NCBI RefSeq assembly: GCF_050389775.1
Contig: NZ_CP177144.1
Span: 4,402,001 to 4,466,000, forward strand
DNA: 64,000 bases
From: Marinibacterium sp050389775
Lineage (GTDB): Bacteria > Pseudomonadota > Alphaproteobacteria > Rhodobacterales > Rhodobacteraceae
Direction: 5' to 3'
The translations under genes and the position numbers were made by a program. Positions 62,831-64,000 of the stretch are shown here, piece by piece (positions within the stretch are counted from its first letter, which is position 1; every line of letters begins with the position of its first letter). Below the pieces are notes generated by a model, which saw only the letters and a program-made list of their open reading frames with translations, was not told the origin of the DNA and searched no databases.

Positions 62831-63751
62831 ATGCAGGTTTACCTTCCCGTCGCCGAAGTCTCGGTCAATGCCTTCCTGATCCTCGGGCTCGGGGGGCTGG
62901 TCGGCGTCCTGTCGGGCATGTTCGGGGTCGGCGGCGGCTTTCTGGCCACGCCGATGCTGTTCTTCATCGGCATCCCCCCGGCCGTGGCCGTGGCCACCCA
63001 GGCCAACCAGATCGTGGCTTCGTCGGTCTCGGGCCTGCTGGCGCATTTCCGAAGGCGGACGGTGGATTTCAGGATGGGCACCGTGCTGCTCGTCGGCGGG
63101 CTGGTCGGTTCGGCCAGCGGGATCTCGATCTTCAACTACATGAAGAGCCTGGGCCAGGTCGACCTGCTGGTCCAGCTGTCCTACGTGGTGTTTCTGGGCA
63201 TCGTCGGCGCGCTGATGTTCGTCGAAAGCCTGGTGGCCATCCGCCGGGCGCGCAAGGTCGGGCCCAAGAAGCCGCGCGACCGGCGGCACAAGGGCTGGAT
63301 CTATGCCATGCCCTTCAAGATGCGCTTTCGCACCTCGGGGCTGTACATCTCGGTCATCCCGCCGCTGCTGGTCGGGGGCATGGTCGGCGTGCTGTCGGCG
63401 ATCATGGGCGTGGGCGGAGGCTTTGTGATGGTGCCGGCGATGATCTACCTGCTGCACATGCCGACCAAGGTTGTCGTGGGCACGTCGCTGTTCCAGATCG
63501 TCTTTGTCGCGGCCTTCACGACGATGCTGCATGCCACGACCAATTACACCGTCGATGCCATCCTGGCCCTGCTGCTGCTGATCGGCGGGGTGATCGGCGC
63601 CCAGTTCGGCACCCAGATCGGGCTGCGGCTGAAGGCCGAACAGCTGCGCATCCTGCTGGCCAGCCTGGTCCTGCTGGTCTGTGGCAAGCTGGCGCTGGAC
63701 CTGCTGTTGCGGCCGGGCGAGCTTTATTCCCTGAACCCGGTGCTGAACTGA
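62831..63751 (+). CDS. Sulfite exporter TauE/SafE family protein
   Basis: The 306-residue membrane protein has about eight helices and two repeated halves, each with a family motif: LVGVLSGMFGVGGGFLATPML and VGVLSAIMGVGGGFVMVPAMIYLL. The middle loop is basic (RRARKVGPKKPRDRRHKG). The TauE/SafE family exports organosulfonates or sulfite. Its stop TGA shares its last base with the ATG of the TIGR02186-type gene (TGATG). Confidence 0.92.
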   Translation: MQVYLPVAEVSVNAFLILGLGGLVGVLSGMFGVGGGFLATPMLFFIGIPPAVAVATQANQIVASSVSGLLAHFRRRTVDFRMGTVLLVGGLVGSASGISIFNYMKSLGQVDLLVQLSYVVFLGIVGALMFVESLVAIRRARKVGPKKPRDRRHKGWIYAMPFKMRFRTSGLYISVIPPLLVGGMVGVLSAIMGVGGGFVMVPAMIYLLHMPTKVVVGTSLFQIVFVAAFTTMLHATTNYTVDAILALLLLIGGVIGAQFGTQIGLRLKAEQLRILLASLVLLVCGKLALDLLLRPGELYSLNPVLN

Positions 63752-64000
63752 TGCGCGGGCTGCTGCGGGCCATGGTGCTGGGCCTGGGGCTGGCGGCCGG
63801 GGGCGCCGGGCTGATGGCGCCGCTGCCGGCCCGGGGCGAAGAGGTCGTGCTGGGCCTGTCCAGCGACCGGGTGTCGATCACCACCAGCTTCAACGGCTCG
63901 CAGATCCTGGTCTTTGGGGCGGTCAAGCGCGAGGAGGCGATCGTCGAGGATCCGCCGCTGGAAGTGGTGCTGACCGTGGCCGGGCCGTCGCAGCCGGTGA
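63751..64000 (+). CDS. TIGR02186 family membrane protein, 3' end cut off
   Basis: The first 83 residues are visible before the window ends. A signal peptide (RGLLRAMVLGLGLAAGGAGLMAPL, cleavage near ARG-EE) precedes VVLGLSSDRVSITTSFNGSQILVFGAVKRE, the usual start of TIGR02186 proteins (putative transmembrane proteins of alphaproteobacteria). It is coupled to the TauE/SafE gene, the standard neighbour for this family, and is likely its partner. Confidence 0.85.
   Translation, partial: MRGLLRAMVLGLGLAAGGAGLMAPLPARGEEVVLGLSSDRVSITTSFNGSQILVFGAVKREEAIVEDPPLEVVLTVAGPSQPV

Overview
This window is GC-rich chromosomal DNA of an alphaproteobacterium, most likely of the Rhodobacterales (Rhodobacteraceae/Roseobacteraceae). 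Three things point there: a SAM/SAH-type riboswitch in front of metK, a class best known from that order; the cluster murA - DUF2948 - hisD - UPF0262 - phosphatase-like - infA - maf - RNase E/G; and irr next to fabA-fabB-fabI. I see no phage, insertion sequence, CRISPR array or rRNA. One tRNA gene, tRNA-Thr(GGT), is present.

Layout. 1-8 kb: the 3' part of an MFS transporter, an AT-richer orphan gene, ychF, a VOC protein, trpA, an FMN-dependent lactate dehydrogenase, a small sulfotransferase-like protein and rplY. 8-13 kb: a haem-oxygenase-like monooxygenase divergent from pth (with a long low-complexity tail), DUF2332, DUF2237 and an MscS channel. 12.7-22.5 kb, mostly minus strand: aroA-cmk-aldo/keto reductase-rpsA-ihfB-lapA-trpF, then a fasciclin protein and trpB, with one plus-strand rhodanese gene. 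22.6-31.9 kb: trmB, cardiolipin synthase and an EEP-family nuclease (plus), then phoH-ybeY-corC-lnt-metK (minus) and an OmpA/lipoprotein pair. 32-40 kb: miaB, an RlmL-like methyltransferase, irr, and fabA-fabB-fabI. 40-48 kb: a HAD dehalogenase, an alpha/beta hydrolase, a PLP dehydratase, pcaD-pcaB, a Tet-like exporter and an ArsR regulator. 48-56.5 kb: the murA-to-RNase E/G minus-strand cluster, interrupted by a SnoaL-like, a GNAT and a nitrilase-family gene. 57-64 kb: a complete BMP-type (nucleoside) ABC importer with a LysE exporter gene lodged between its two permease genes, then a TauE/SafE exporter coupled to a TIGR02186-type membrane protein that runs off the window.

Most genes are housekeeping. 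The content is translation (rplY, pth, rpsA, infA, trmB, miaB, ybeY, tRNA-Thr), envelope building (murA, lnt, lapA, cls, OmpA), tryptophan/shikimate synthesis (trpA, trpB, trpF, aroA), histidine synthesis (hisD) and fatty acid synthesis, with a little accessory catabolism and export.

The less ordinary material is mostly between genes. Several unrelated degenerate GC-rich tandem arrays fill intergenic gaps; the clearest is seven units of about 49 bp at 14.9-15.2 kb. There are also perfect palindromes centred on TTCGAA, two GTAGG/CACCCA-type hairpins, a 26-bp perfect palindrome at 35.06 kb, and a 74-nt multi-branched RNA-like structure between the BMP gene and its ATPase gene. I found no convincing new defence or mobile system.
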